The notes under the pieces are model-generated. The model saw nothing but the letters and a program-made list of their open reading frames with translations, was not told where the DNA came from and ran no database searches. The translations under genes were made by a program, and so were the position numbers. Shown piece by piece: positions 16,774 through 25,880 of a stretch of DNA of 64,000 nt (position 1 is its first letter; each line of letters starts with the position of its first letter). The stretch covers positions 186,001-250,000 of the forward strand of contig NZ_JAJONF010000002.1 of NCBI RefSeq assembly GCF_021462265.1. The letters are read 5' to 3'. Origin of the DNA: Streptomyces shenzhenensis (GTDB lineage: Bacteria; Actinomycetota; Actinomycetes; Streptomycetales; Streptomycetaceae).

Positions 16774-19700
16774 ATGAGTGCCGCCGTGGAGCCCGCCACC
16801 GGCAGGGAGACGGCGGGCCGGACACGGCCGCCCGGCGGCGGGCGGCTGACCTGGGTGCCGGAGGCCTTCGGGACGTTCTTCGGCGCCCTCGGCCTGCTGT
16901 GCGCCCTGCTCTCCTTCATCGCCCCGCTGCGCGTGCTGCTCCGCCCGGCCGTGCACTTCCTCAACGCCGTCGTGGTGCCCGTCAGCCCCAACCTGGCCTA
17001 CGCGGTCTTCCTGTTCCTGCTCGCCGGCGCCACCGCCGCCCGCAAGAAGGTCGCCTGGTGGCTGGTGGTGATCTACCTGGGCCTGCTGGTGCTGGCCGAC
17101 GTCGTGGCCGTCGCCCTCGGCTTCGACTGGTACTCGTTCAGCTCACTGGTGGTCTGCGGACTCGCCCTGGCCCTGCTGATCGTGGCCCGCCGCGAGTTCT
17201 ACGCGGCCTCCCGCCGGGCCGCCGTACGCCAGGCCCTCGCCGTCCTGCTGGTCGGCCTGGTGGTGGCGATCCTGGCCGGCTGGGGCCTGGTCTCCCTCTT
17301 CCCCGGCTCGCTCCCGCACGGGCAGCACCTCGCCTGGGCGGCCGACCGGGTCTGCGGCGGCCTGGTCTCCGTCCGCACCTACGCCGGCCGGCCGCCCCGC
17401 TTCGTCTCCTTCCTCCTCGGCCTGTTCGGCGCCCTCGCCCTGCTCAACGCCGCCGCCACCCTCTTCCGTTCACAGCGCCTGGAAGCCGCCCTGCACGGCG
17501 ACGAGGAGGCCCGCATCCGCGCCCTCCTCAGGGCCTACGGCGACCGCGACTCCCTCGGCTACTTCGCCACCCGCCGGGACAAGGCCGTCATCTTCTCGCC
17601 CAGCGGCAAGGCCGCCGTCACCTACCGGGTCGAGGTGGGCGTCTGCCTGGCCAGCGGCGACCCCGTCGGCGACCCGGAGGCCTGGCCGCACGCCGTCGCC
17701 GCCTGGCTGGACGCGGCCCGCCGGCACGCCTGGGCGCCCGCGGTGATGGGCGCCTCCGAGGACGGCGCCAGAAGCTACGTCCGCGCCGGGCTCGGCGCCC
17801 TGCAACTCGGCGACGAGGCGATCCTGCACGTCGCCGACTTCGACCTGGGCGGCCGCGAGATGCGGGTCACCCGGCAGGCCGTCAACCGGGTCCGGCGCAC
17901 CGGCGCCGGCTGCCGGATCCGCCGCCACGCCACCCTCACCGAGACGGAGATGGAGGAGATCGTCGACCGGGCCGACGCCTGGCGCGACACCGAGACCGAG
18001 CGCGGCTTCTCCATGGCCCTGGACCGGCTCGGCGACCCCGCCGACGGCGACTGCCTGCTCGTCGAGGCCATGGCCGAGGACGGCCGGCTGCTCGCCCTGC
18101 TCTCCTTCGTGCCCTGGGGCGACGACGGCATCTCCCTCGACCTGATGCGCCGGGACCGCACCGCACCGAACGGGGTCGTGGAGTTCATGGTCGCCGACCT
18201 GTGCGCGGCCGCCCCCAGACTGGGGGTGCGCCGGATCTCCATGAACTTCGCCGTCTTCCGCTCGGTCTTCGAGGAGGGCGCCCGCATCGGCGCCGGACCG
18301 GTGCTGCGGCTGTGGCGCGGGCTGCTGCTCTTCCTCTCCCGCTGGTGGCAGCTGGAGGCCCTCTACCGCTCCAACGCCAAGTACCGCCCCGAGTGGTACC
18401 CGCGCTTCCTCTGCTACGGCGACGCCGGCTCCCTCGCCCGGATCGGCCTCGCCTCCGGAATCGCCGAAGGGTTCGTCTCCGTACCGTCCCTGCGCAAACT
18501 CTGGGGCAAGGGGCACCCGCGGACCGGACCGCGGCCCGTCGGCGTGGCGCCGTCCGCGCCGGTGCCCGGCCTCGGCAGCGGGGACGGAACCGGGACCGGC
18601 GCCCCGGACGCCGGGCTGCCGGACCAGTTCCGGGTCCGGCGCCACAGGCTGGACCGGCTGCGGGCGGCGGGCGTCGACCCCTACCCGGTGGCGACCGTAC
18701 GGCCCACCCGTGCCCTCGCCGACCTGCGCGACGGCGAGACGGCCACCGTCGCCGGGCGGATCATGCTGGTCCGCGACTTCGGCGGCATCGTCTTCGTGAC
18801 GCTGCGCGACTGGTCCGGCGACCGCCAACTCGCCCTCACCCGCGACGGGTCGGGAACCGCCCTCCACCGGTTCACCGCCGACACCGACATCGGCGACCAG
18901 ATCGCCGCCACCGGCCGCATGGGCGTCAGCGACCAGGGCGAACCGACCCTCTTCGTCACCGACTGGCAGCTCACCGCCAAGTGCCTGCGCCCGCTGCCCG
19001 ACAAGCACCGCGGTCTCGCCGACCCCGAGGCCAGGGTCCGCCGCCGCTACCTGGACCTCGCCACCAGCCCCGCCGCCCGCGCCGTGCTCCGCGCCCGTTG
19101 CGCCGCCGTACAGGCGCTGCGCCAGGGTCTCCTGGACCGTGGCTACCTGGAGGTCGAGACCCCGGTGCTCCAGCAGATCCACGGCGGCGCCAACGCCCGC
19201 CCCTTCACCACCCACAGCAACGCCTACGACCTCGACCTCCACCTGCGCATCGCCCCCGAGCTGTACCTCAAGCGGCTCTGCGTCGGCGGTCTGGAGAAAG
19301 TCTTCGAACTCGGCCGGAACTTCCGCAACGAGGGCGTCTCCCACCGGCACAACCCCGAGTTCACCATGCTGGAGGCCTACCAGGCGTACGCCGACTACGA
19401 GGTGATGCTGGACCTCGCCCGTGAACTGATCCAGGACGCGGCGACCGCCGCCCTCGGCGCACCCGTGGCCCGCGGGGACGGACGCGAGTACGACCTCTCG
19501 GGCACCTGGCCGGTCAAGACCGTGTACGGGGCGGTCTCCGAGGCGCTCGGGGAGGAGATCGGCCCCGGCACCGAACTGCTGCGGCTGCACCGGCACTGCG
19601 ACCGCACCGGGGTGCCGTACACCGCCGACGACGGGCCCGGTGACGTGGTGCTGGAGATGTACGAACGCCTGGTGGAGGAGCGGACCCGGATGCCCACCTT

Positions 19701-20046
19701 CTACAAGGACTTCCCGGCCGACGTCTCGCCGCTCGCCCGGCAGCACCGCACCGACCCGAGGCTCGCCGAGCGCTGGGACCTGGTCGCCTTCGGCATCGAA
19801 CTCGGCACCGCCTACTCCGAACTGACCGACCCCCTGGAACAGCGCCGCCGGCTCACCGCCCAGTCGCTGCTCGCCGCCGGCGGCGACCCCGAGGCGATGG
19901 AGCTCGACGAGGACTTCCTCGACGCCCTCGAATACGCGATGCCGCCCACCGGCGGGCTCGGCATCGGCGTCGACCGGCTGGTCATGTTCCTCACCGGCCT
20001 GACCATCCGCGAGACGCTGCCCTTCCCGTTGGTCCGCCGCCGCTGA
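16774..20046 (+). CDS. lysX: Bifunctional lysylphosphatidylglycerol synthetase/lysyl-tRNA synthetase LysX
   Basis: 1090 residues. About six N-terminal membrane helices (residues 25-235) lead into a DUF2156/MprF-type transferase domain (about 265-590; DRDSLGYFATRRDKAVIFS, WRDTETERGFSM). An OB-fold (about 650-740) and a class II lysyl-tRNA synthetase core (about 745-1088) follow. Synthetase motif 2 is FRNEGVSHRHNPEFT and motif 3 is GIGVDRLVMF. The fusion charges tRNA with lysine and transfers it to phosphatidylglycerol, lowering surface charge and raising resistance to cationic peptides. This is the arrangement known from Mycobacterium. It is additional to a housekeeping LysS expected elsewhere. 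Confidence 0.93.
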   Translation: MSAAVEPATGRETAGRTRPPGGGRLTWVPEAFGTFFGALGLLCALLSFIAPLRVLLRPAVHFLNAVVVPVSPNLAYAVFLFLLAGATAARKKVAWWLVVIYLGLLVLADVVAVALGFDWYSFSSLVVCGLALALLIVARREFYAASRRAAVRQALAVLLVGLVVAILAGWGLVSLFPGSLPHGQHLAWAADRVCGGLVSVRTYAGRPPRFVSFLLGLFGALALLNAAATLFRSQRLEAALHGDEEARIRALLRAYGDRDSLGYFATRRDKAVIFSPSGKAAVTYRVEVGVCLASGDPVGDPEAWPHAVAAWLDAARRHAWAPAVMGASEDGARSYVRAGLGALQLGDEAILHVADFDLGGREMRVTRQAVNRVRRTGAGCRIRRHATLTETEMEEIVDRADAWRDTETERGFSMALDRLGDPADGDCLLVEAMAEDGRLLALLSFVPWGDDGISLDLMRRDRTAPNGVVEFMVADLCAAAPRLGVRRISMNFAVFRSVFEEGARIGAGPVLRLWRGLLLFLSRWWQLEALYRSNAKYRPEWYPRFLCYGDAGSLARIGLASGIAEGFVSVPSLRKLWGKGHPRTGPRPVGVAPSAPVPGLGSGDGTGTGAPDAGLPDQFRVRRHRLDRLRAAGVDPYPVATVRPTRALADLRDGETATVAGRIMLVRDFGGIVFVTLRDWSGDRQLALTRDGSGTALHRFTADTDIGDQIAATGRMGVSDQGEPTLFVTDWQLTAKCLRPLPDKHRGLADPEARVRRRYLDLATSPAARAVLRARCAAVQALRQGLLDRGYLEVETPVLQQIHGGANARPFTTHSNAYDLDLHLRIAPELYLKRLCVGGLEKVFELGRNFRNEGVSHRHNPEFTMLEAYQAYADYEVMLDLARELIQDAATAALGAPVARGDGREYDLSGTWPVKTVYGAVSEALGEEIGPGTELLRLHRHCDRTGVPYTADDGPGDVVLEMYERLVEERTRMPTFYKDFPADVSPLARQHRTDPRLAERWDLVAFGIELGTAYSELTDPLEQRRRLTAQSLLAAGGDPEAMELDEDFLDALEYAMPPTGGLGIGVDRLVMFLTGLTIRETLPFPLVRRR

Positions 20047-20161
20047 TCTTTTTGGTCTTTTCTTACCGAAACCTCCTCCTGCTGGTCCGTGCGGGTGCTT
20101 TCCCGCCGCCGCACCGGTGTCGAAGTGGTGCGGCGGTGCCCTGCCGGGCGACTGATGAGTC

Positions 20162-20995
20162 ATGCAGAAGGATCAGTTGTTCACCCGACGCCGGCTGCTG
20201 CTCGCCGGCGGCGCCGCTCTGGGAGCCGCCGGTACCGCGGGCATCGTGCTGGCGAGCAGCGCCGAGGAGGCGGCCGGCGGGGTCGCGCCGGCCGCGGGAG
20301 CGCAGGCTCGCCCGGCCCTCAAGCCCTCCGCCTTCCGGCTCCAGCCGCTCACCGGATACGGCCCGCCGCCCACCGCGCCGCGCAAGCTGAAGGTGCGCAA
20401 GGAGCCGATCACGGAGATCTCCCGCAGCGGCAGGCGCATGATGCTCACCTTCGACGACGGACCCAACCCGAACTACACCCCGCACATCCTGGACACCCTC
20501 GCCAAGTACGACGTGCGGGCGATGTTCTTCCTGTGCGGGGAGTGCATCGTCGAGAACCGGGAGCTGGTCGCGCGGATGGCCGACGCGGGCCATGTCGTGG
20601 GCAACCACACCTGGACGCATCCGCTGCTGACCACCCTGAACCGCCGGGAGATCCGCGACGAGATGACGAGCACCAGCGACGCCATCGAGGACACCTACGG
20701 CGAACGCCCGCAGTGGTTCCGTGCCCCCTACGGTGCCTGGAACCGCGCGGCCTTCCAACTCGGCGCCGAAATGGGCATGGAGCCGATGGCGTGGACCGTG
20801 GACAGCACCGACTGGACCGTCCCGGGCACCCGCACCATCGTCGACACGATCGAGAACGGCGCCGCCCCCGGTGTCGTGGTCCTCTCCCACGACGCCGGGG
20901 GCGACCGCTCACAGAGCGTCCAGGCCCTGCGCGAGTACCTGCCCTATCTGCTGGACAACGGCTACCACCTGACCGTGCCGCGCCGCCGTACGTGA
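20162..20995 (+). CDS. Secreted polysaccharide deacetylase (NodB-homology, CE4)
   Basis: 277 residues. The N terminus has a twin-arginine signal (TRRRLLLAGGAALGAAG). All five NodB motifs are seen: TFDDGPN (motif 1, catalytic Asp and metal Asp), HTWTHP (motif 2, metal His pair), RAPYGAWN (motif 3), a TVDSTDW strand (motif 4) and VVLSHDAGG (motif 5, catalytic His). It removes acetyl groups from cell-wall or extracellular polymers such as peptidoglycan or chitooligosaccharide, outside the cell. It follows lysX by 115 bp, so both envelope genes may be co-regulated. Confidence 0.9.
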   Translation: MQKDQLFTRRRLLLAGGAALGAAGTAGIVLASSAEEAAGGVAPAAGAQARPALKPSAFRLQPLTGYGPPPTAPRKLKVRKEPITEISRSGRRMMLTFDDGPNPNYTPHILDTLAKYDVRAMFFLCGECIVENRELVARMADAGHVVGNHTWTHPLLTTLNRREIRDEMTSTSDAIEDTYGERPQWFRAPYGAWNRAAFQLGAEMGMEPMAWTVDSTDWTVPGTRTIVDTIENGAAPGVVVLSHDAGGDRSQSVQALREYLPYLLDNGYHLTVPRRRT

Positions 20996-21023
20996 ACGGG
21001 CCCGCGCCCGCCCGGTGGTGGCC

Positions 21024-21698
21024 TCAGCGGGCCTCGACCAGGCGGGCGAAGACCACGACGTTCCCGTCGTAGCCGTTCTGCTTCGAGAAACCGCCGCCGC
21101 AGGTGATGACCCGCAGCTCCGGAGTGCCCTTGGAACCGTAGACCCGGTCGCCCGGGAAGCCGGCCTTCGCGAAGACCTCGATTCCGTAGATCTCGAAGAC
21201 GGCCGTCCGGCCGTCCTGGCGGTCGACCTCGATCCGGTTTCCCTTCTTCAGGGAACCGAGCCCGTAGAAAACCGCCGGCCCCTTCGTGTTGTCCACATGA
21301 CCGACGACGACGGAGGTGCCCTTTTCCCCCGGTGAGACACCGCCGGTGAACCAACCCGCGAGGTTGGGGTCGTCCGGCGGCGGCGCCGCGATCCAGCCGG
21401 CCGTGTCCAGCCCCACCGGCATCACCGGCGCGTCGACCCGGATCGCCGGGATCCGGATCCGGTCCGCCGCGGCGAACGGCAGCGGGGCGGGCGCCGTGGC
21501 CAAGATGCCCGGGACCGTGGTACGGCTGTCCGGGGCGGCGGCCGAGGCCGGCTGCGGCGGGCCGACGTCGAACTCTCCCGAACCGTTCCGAATGAGTGCC
21601 AGACCGGTCAGCAGGACGAGCGCTATCACGCCCCAGGGGGCACGCTTCCGCCGCCGCTCCTCCTCTTCTGCCACCTCGGAAAGTTCGGACGCAGACAT
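21024..21698 (-). CDS. Class E/F-type sortase
   Basis: 224 residues from ATG 21698, preceded by GAGAGGGG; the frame continues upstream but without a signal. It has an N-terminal cytoplasmic acidic stretch, one membrane helix (APWGVIALVLLTGLALI) and a sortase beta-barrel. The catalytic triad is visible as His in VVGHVDNTKG, Cys in VITCGGGF and Arg in VFARLVEAR at the very end. It links or processes secreted proteins at the outer face of the membrane. The divergent gene at 22034 encodes a secreted, C-terminally anchored protein and is a plausible partner, although it lacks an evident LPxTG-like motif. Confidence 0.88.
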   Translation of the reverse strand: MSASELSEVAEEEERRRKRAPWGVIALVLLTGLALIRNGSGEFDVGPPQPASAAAPDSRTTVPGILATAPAPLPFAAADRIRIPAIRVDAPVMPVGLDTAGWIAAPPPDDPNLAGWFTGGVSPGEKGTSVVVGHVDNTKGPAVFYGLGSLKKGNRIEVDRQDGRTAVFEIYGIEVFAKAGFPGDRVYGSKGTPELRVITCGGGFSKQNGYDGNVVVFARLVEAR

Positions 21699-22033
21699 TC
21701 GCCATCCCCTCTCGACGCGGCCGCCTTCAGGTCCGTATCGCGCATGGGAAAAAGCTAAGTCCCCCGCGCGCGTGCGGCGACGGGGCGACGGGCGAACGGG
21801 TGGCCCGCGGGTATTCCGGTGCGCCATCCGAGTTGCCGTTCTCAGGATTTTTCTGACGGTCCGTGACCTGCGGCAATATCCGATTGTGCGCTTTTCGTGC
21901 GGCGTGTCCCCTCACCAGGACGGACCATTCTCGAAATGCGGGCGTGTTCAGGGCATCTGAGGGTCTATTCGGGAGGTGCTTTCTCGCCGATCCACCGGGG
22001 ACGGTTCCCGGGGCGCCTTCCGCGGAGGAAGAG

Positions 22034-22861
22034 ATGCGAAACTCACGTGCCCTGGCGGCCGCGTGCACAGTGGTCGCCGTTCTCGGAGCCGCCGCCCCCA
22101 TGGCCGTCGCGGACGGCATTGGAAACGGCGGCGGCCCGGCCAACACCCAGGCCCCGGTCGTCGGGGGGACGGGCGTCGCCCCCGGCACCGGTGTCGCTCC
22201 CGGCGTGGGGGGAGTGGCTCCCGGTGTCGGAGGGGTGGGAGTGGCTCCCGGAGTCGCCGCCGTCCCCGGAGTACTGGTCCCCGGGTTCGGCGTGGGCGGC
22301 TACGGCGAGCGTGGCGAAGGCCAGCGCGGACGCGGCCACGAGTTCGACGAACTCGGCGGCCGGGGCGACGGGGGGCGCAACATCTCCGTCCAGCCCCGCA
22401 CGGTCCGCAGAGGGGAGCAGCTCACCGTCACCGTCAACGGCTGCCACCGCGGCGACATGAGGTCCGCCGCCTTCGGGACGCAGCGGCTGTCCCCGTTCGG
22501 CGGGGACATGGCGCGCGGTGTCGCCACCATCCGCCAGAACGCCCACACGGGACCGTACGACATCACCGTCAGCTGCGACGACCACTTCATGACCCGGCAG
22601 TCCGCCTTCACCGTGCTCGACCGGGGGCCCGCGCTGAACGGGCCGGAACACTCCGACGACTCCGACGGATGGGATCAGGACCCCGGGTCCGACGGGTGGC
22701 AGTCCACCCCCAAGCTCGGCGGAGTGCAGGCCGGGCTGGGCGGCAGCATCTCCAGCGGGGCGACGCCGACCGACATGGCGATCGGCGGCGGCCTGGTGGG
22801 CGCGGCCGTGCTCGCCGGCTGCGGGTTCTGGCTGCGCCGCCGGCACGAGAACCGGATCTGA
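22034..22861 (+). CDS. Secreted membrane-anchored protein with elastin-like Gly/Val/Pro repeats
   Basis: 275 residues, from ATG 22034 behind GGAGGAAG. Signal peptide about residues 1-26 (AAPMAVADG). Residues 43-90 are tandem GVAPGVG-type units. A folded central domain follows (about 115-215), with beta-sandwich-like strands (ISVQPRTVRRGEQLTVTV) and a Cys in CHRGD and another in VSCDDHF. An acidic Asp/Ser linker precedes a C-terminal hydrophobic helix ending in WLRRRHENRI. It should sit in the membrane facing out. No LPxTG signal is seen. Divergent from a sortase gene. Function unknown; cell-surface or envelope role inferred. Confidence 0.8.
   Translation: MRNSRALAAACTVVAVLGAAAPMAVADGIGNGGGPANTQAPVVGGTGVAPGTGVAPGVGGVAPGVGGVGVAPGVAAVPGVLVPGFGVGGYGERGEGQRGRGHEFDELGGRGDGGRNISVQPRTVRRGEQLTVTVNGCHRGDMRSAAFGTQRLSPFGGDMARGVATIRQNAHTGPYDITVSCDDHFMTRQSAFTVLDRGPALNGPEHSDDSDGWDQDPGSDGWQSTPKLGGVQAGLGGSISSGATPTDMAIGGGLVGAAVLAGCGFWLRRRHENRI
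22160..22303 (+). repeat. In-frame GVAPG-type tandem repeat tract
   Basis: Encodes about 48 residues built from GVAPG, VAPGVGG and VPG units, including one exact VGVAPG, the elastin hexapeptide. At the DNA level the units are imperfect repeats of GTSGCYCCCGGCGT-like blocks, so length variation by slippage or recombination is plausible. Confidence 0.8.
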
Positions 22862-23098
22862 TGCAGCGGGCCTGTGCCCCCGTCCCCCGGCGGGCCGGGG
22901 CGCAGCTCCGCCGGCCGCGCCGGGATCAGGCGCCGTCCCCGCCGGCGCGCCCGTGCGAGCGCCGGTACGCCGTACCGACCGGGCCCGCCACCAGCGGCGC
23001 CGGGGCCGGTCTCCCGGGGATCGGACGGGGGACGCGTGGGCCGTCCCGGGGGTACCGGCGGCGTGGCGCGGCGCCGCGCGGTGTCCCCGGGAGTGCCC
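22862..23098. other. Intergenic region, no gene seen
   Basis: 237 bp, very GC-rich, between convergent genes. Open frames here are short and without ribosome-binding sites. No clear terminator hairpin or repeat was recognised. Confidence 0.5.
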
Positions 23099-23863
23099 CT
23101 ACCCCCTGATGTGCGGGAAGAGGTTCAGGAACGGCTGTGCCGTCGCCGTGATGCCCCGGCTGTACGGTTCGTCGAAGTCCCAGATCAGGAACAGCATGAA
23201 GGCGATCGTCGCGGAGAACAGGCCGGCGAGGATCAGCTCGCGCCGGGTGCGCCTGATCTGCAGCGCGAAGACCATGCCGATGGTGACCGCGGCTCCGGTC
23301 AGCAGCCCGATCCACACCACGCTCGGCATGGTCGCCCCCGTCGAGTCGGCCCTGGCGCTGCGCGCCTGGTCGAGAGCGGCCACCTGGTCCACCAGCGGCT
23401 GGTAGGCCTGCGCCTGGAAGTCGGTCTTCGGTTGGTAGTCGGTGACGTCCTGACGGATCCGCGCGAGCAGCCCGGCACCGTGCTGGGAGAGCCGGCCGTG
23501 GTCGGCCATCTCCTTCCACTCCTTGTCGACGACCTGGGTGACGTAGGCGTCGACGTCGGCCCGGATCCGGTCGCGGGTGTCGGGCGGATACACCCGCACC
23601 CGTTCGTAGATCTCGTGCAGCGCCTGCGCCTCCGCCTGCACATGGTCCTGGGCGGCGCTGCGGGCCTCCCACACGCCGGCCACCGCAAGGCCGAGGACGA
23701 TGGCGTAGATGACGCCGATCCACATGGTCATGTACTCGATCACGTCCGGCGTCTCGGAGGGATCCTCGTCCTCCGTCGCTCTCTTGTCGCGGACGAGGGT
23801 GATGACGACGACCACGGCGACGGCCGCGAGCATCGCGAGGACGAGAACAAGCCAATCCGGCAA
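23099..23863 (-). CDS. DUF4239 (bestrophin-like) membrane protein
   Basis: 254 residues from a TTG start at 23863, six bases after GGAGG. Predicted membrane helices: one at the N terminus (LVLVLAMLAAVAVVVVI), one near residues 46-66 (TMWIGVIYAIVLGLAVAG), and two near the C terminus (VVWIGLLTGAAVTIGMVFA, LILAGLFSATIAFMLFLIW). A charged extramembrane middle segment contains RIRADVDAYVTQVVDKEW. The pattern matches the DUF4239 family, distantly similar to bestrophin channels; transport activity is not shown. The gene downstream of the Pro/Thr-rich gene by 31 bp, so they may form an operon. Confidence 0.8.
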   Translation of the reverse strand: MPDWLVLVLAMLAAVAVVVVITLVRDKRATEDEDPSETPDVIEYMTMWIGVIYAIVLGLAVAGVWEARSAAQDHVQAEAQALHEIYERVRVYPPDTRDRIRADVDAYVTQVVDKEWKEMADHGRLSQHGAGLLARIRQDVTDYQPKTDFQAQAYQPLVDQVAALDQARSARADSTGATMPSVVWIGLLTGAAVTIGMVFALQIRRTRRELILAGLFSATIAFMLFLIWDFDEPYSRGITATAQPFLNLFPHIRG

Positions 23864-23894
23864 CGGAAGCCTCCAGGAATCGGTGGGCCGGCCG

Positions 23895-24476
23895 TCAGCG
23901 CGCGCGGAACGCGGCGACGGCGATGATCGCGGGTACGGCGATGAGCAGGACGTAGGTGACCGGGGAGGTGCGCTTCGGGGCCGGCGCGCCGGTCGACTGG
24001 ACGCGGTACGGCGGGTAGGTCACCGGGGTGGGCTTCGGGGTCGGGGTCGGGCTGGGCGTCGGGGTGGGGGTCGGCCTCGGCCTGGGCCGGGGAGCCGGTG
24101 GCGGGGTCGGGGCCGGCGTGGGCCTGCGGACCGGCCGGGGTGGCGGCGGTGGGGCCGGGCGCGGCGCCGGCGGGGTGGTGCGCGGCGGTTCGGGCGTCGG
24201 GGTGGGCGTGGGTGTCGGGGTGGGCGTGGGCGTCGGAGTGGGTGTGGGGCAGGGCGGCGGGGTGGGGGCCGGGCACGGCGGGGGAGTGGGCCAGGAGCCG
24301 CCGGCGACGGCCACCGCGTGGATGCCGTCGGGGCCCGTCGAGGCGTAGGCGCAGGCGTCGGCCGACGCCGCGCCGACCGGACAGCCCACCAGGGCCCACG
24401 TCAGCGTCAGCAGGGCCAACGCCCTTGGGACGGGCGCGAGTCTGGTCGCTTCGGGTGCATGCACGACGAAGATCAT
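23895..24476 (-). CDS. Secreted Pro/Thr-rich protein with C-terminal membrane anchor
   Basis: 193 residues. Signal peptide ([21 protein letters not shown]), a short Cys-containing segment ([12 protein letters not shown]), then about 95 residues dominated by PTPTP and PPPR repeats. A C-terminal hydrophobic helix ([18 protein letters not shown]) ends in RAR. The layout suggests a stalk-like surface protein spanning the wall. No known domain is seen. The start at 24476 is the longest choice; the GTG at residue 5 is possible. The length of the repeat tract probably varies between strains. Confidence 0.65.
   Translation of the reverse strand: MIFVVHAPEATRLAPVPRALALLTLTWALVGCPVGAASADACAYASTGPDGIHAVAVAGGSWPTPPPCPAPTPPPCPTPTPTPTPTPTPTPTPTPEPPRTTPPAPRPAPPPPPRPVRRPTPAPTPPPAPRPRPRPTPTPTPSPTPTPKPTPVTYPPYRVQSTGAPAPKRTSPVTYVLLIAVPAIIAVAAFRAR
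24031..24291 (-). repeat. Low-complexity Pro-Thr coding repeat
   Basis: On the plus strand this reads as runs of GTCGGGGT and GTGGGCGT units, that is G/T-rich on one strand and C/A-rich on the other. It encodes PT and PTP repeats in the gene above. Slippage-prone and able to form G-rich structures. Confidence 0.75.
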
Positions 24477-24732
24477 GGGGCGTCGGGGGCCGTCGCACGC
24501 CGGAGTGCCGGGTGATTGATCCGAACGGGGGACATGTGGCGTAAACCGGTTTGAATCACACCGCCTCGCGAATGGCTCGAAGCGTACGGCCGTGCGGGAC
24601 GCGGTCCGCGGCCACAGCGTCCGGAAAGAAATTCGTGCGCCCGTTGAACACTTCGGCCCCCGGCATCCGTACCTGATGTCGTGCGGCGGCGCAGAGGCGC
24701 TGCAATAAACAGGCGATTATGGGGAGTTGACG

Positions 24733-25701
24733 ATGAAGACCTCGTGGAGGAGCGCCTCGCTGGTGGCCACGGCCGCGGGGGTGATGGTGTTCGCGACGGC
24801 GTGCGGTCAGGACAACACGACCACTCCGTCCTCGGCGGCCCAGAACGTCGGTGCCACGGCACCGGCCGGCATCGGCAGCATCACCAACCCCTCCGCCTCC
24901 ACCGGCGCGGGCAACGGCTACGGCGCCGACGGCAACCAGGCCTCCAGCTCCCCGGCCGCGGTCGCGCCCGCCGGCCAGCTGAGCGTTGCCAGCAACCCGG
25001 ATCTGGGCAAGGTGCTGACCGACGGCAGCGGCCTCACCCTCTACCGTTTCGACGCCGACACCGCCAATCCCCCCAAGTCGACCTGTGACGGCGCCTGCGC
25101 CACCACCTGGCCGCCGGTGCCCGCCGACGACGCCACCGCCGGTGCGGGCATCGAAAAGTCGCTGCTCGGCGAGGTCACCCGCTCCGACGGCACCAAGCAG
25201 CTGACCGTCGCCGGCTGGCCGGTGTACCGCTACGCCAAGGACGTCAACGCCGGTGACGTCAACGGCCAGGGCGTGGGCGGCAAGTGGTTCGCGGCGGCCC
25301 CCAACGGCAAGAAGGCGACGCTGGCCGACCTGCCCGGCCTGTCCGTCCGCAAGGACGCCAAGCTCGGCGACATCATCGTCGACAAGAACGGCATGACGGT
25401 CTACCGCTTCATCAAGGACAAGGCGTGGCCCAAGGTCGTCTCGAACTGCACCGGTGACTGCCTGGCCAAGTGGCCGGCCGTCGCGGAGGTCGCGTCGAGC
25501 GACACCAAGGGCATCGTGAAGAAGGGCCTGATGGGCTTCACCCGGCCCGACAACGGCCAGAAGCAGCAGACGGTCAACTGCTGGCCGATCTACACCTTCT
25601 CCGGTGACGCGAAGGCCGGGGACACCAACGGCCAGGGCGTCGGCGGCACGTGGTTCGCCGTCTCGCCCGAAGGGAAACTGGTCGGCGCGCCGAGCAACTA
25701 G
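24733..25701 (+). CDS. Lipoprotein with two secreted repeats (PF03640 / COG4315 type)
   Basis: 322 residues from ATG 24733, six bases after GGGGAG. Lipoprotein signal with Cys at residue 24 (VFATACGQ), a Ser/Ala/Gly-rich linker, then two homologous repeats. Each has a LTLYRFDAD or MTVYRFIKD strand, a TCDGACATTWPP or CTGDCLAKWPA segment with paired Cys, and a W-P-V/I-Y-R/T-F strand ending in GVGGKWFA or GVGGTWFA. The family is anchored outside the membrane; its role is unknown, with a redox link sometimes suggested. A strong hairpin terminator follows at 25740. Confidence 0.9.
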   Translation: MKTSWRSASLVATAAGVMVFATACGQDNTTTPSSAAQNVGATAPAGIGSITNPSASTGAGNGYGADGNQASSSPAAVAPAGQLSVASNPDLGKVLTDGSGLTLYRFDADTANPPKSTCDGACATTWPPVPADDATAGAGIEKSLLGEVTRSDGTKQLTVAGWPVYRYAKDVNAGDVNGQGVGGKWFAAAPNGKKATLADLPGLSVRKDAKLGDIIVDKNGMTVYRFIKDKAWPKVVSNCTGDCLAKWPAVAEVASSDTKGIVKKGLMGFTRPDNGQKQQTVNCWPIYTFSGDAKAGDTNGQGVGGTWFAVSPEGKLVGAPSN

Positions 25702-25739
25702 GGACCACGTCCCCAGGGCTGAACGCTTGGCGCACGCCC

Positions 25740-25774
25740 GCCCGCCCCCTCCGCACCGCACGGAGGGGGCGGGC
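25740..25774 (+). terminator. Intrinsic-type terminator after the lipoprotein gene
   Basis: Perfect 14-bp stem (left arm GCCCGCCCCCTCCG) with a seven-base loop, followed by TTCTTG, 38 bp past the stop codon. Confidence 0.85.
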
Positions 25775-25817
25775 TTCTTGGCGTCCCGGCGGTGCCTCTT
25801 GACGCGCCCCCGATGGA

Positions 25818-25880
25818 GCGCCCCTTCAGGGGCGCGGGTCCGTGCCGATATGCGGCTTTGCCGCGCGGGCGCGGGCAGCC
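25818..25880. repeat. Dispersed intergenic repeat, copy B
   Basis: Hairpin GCGCCCCT-TC-AGGGGCGC followed by CCGATATGCGGCTTTGCCGC and GGGCGCG. It aligns with copies at 16632-16697 and 42162-42225. The 270-bp gap around it (25775-26047) holds no other recognisable gene; the methyltransferase promoter must lie after it. Confidence 0.75.

Noticed and set aside
20047..20161. T-rich stretch after lysX as a terminator
   Set aside because: CTTTTTGGTCTTTTC has no stable hairpin before it, so an intrinsic terminator could not be supported.
17470..20163. 897-codon minus-strand open frame opposite lysX
   Set aside because: The plus-strand frame encodes the complete LysX with all synthetase motifs; the minus-strand product is low complexity.
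24031..24291. Regular short repeats that could suggest a CRISPR array
   Set aside because: There are no unique spacers; the units are in-frame Pro-Thr codons of a secreted protein.
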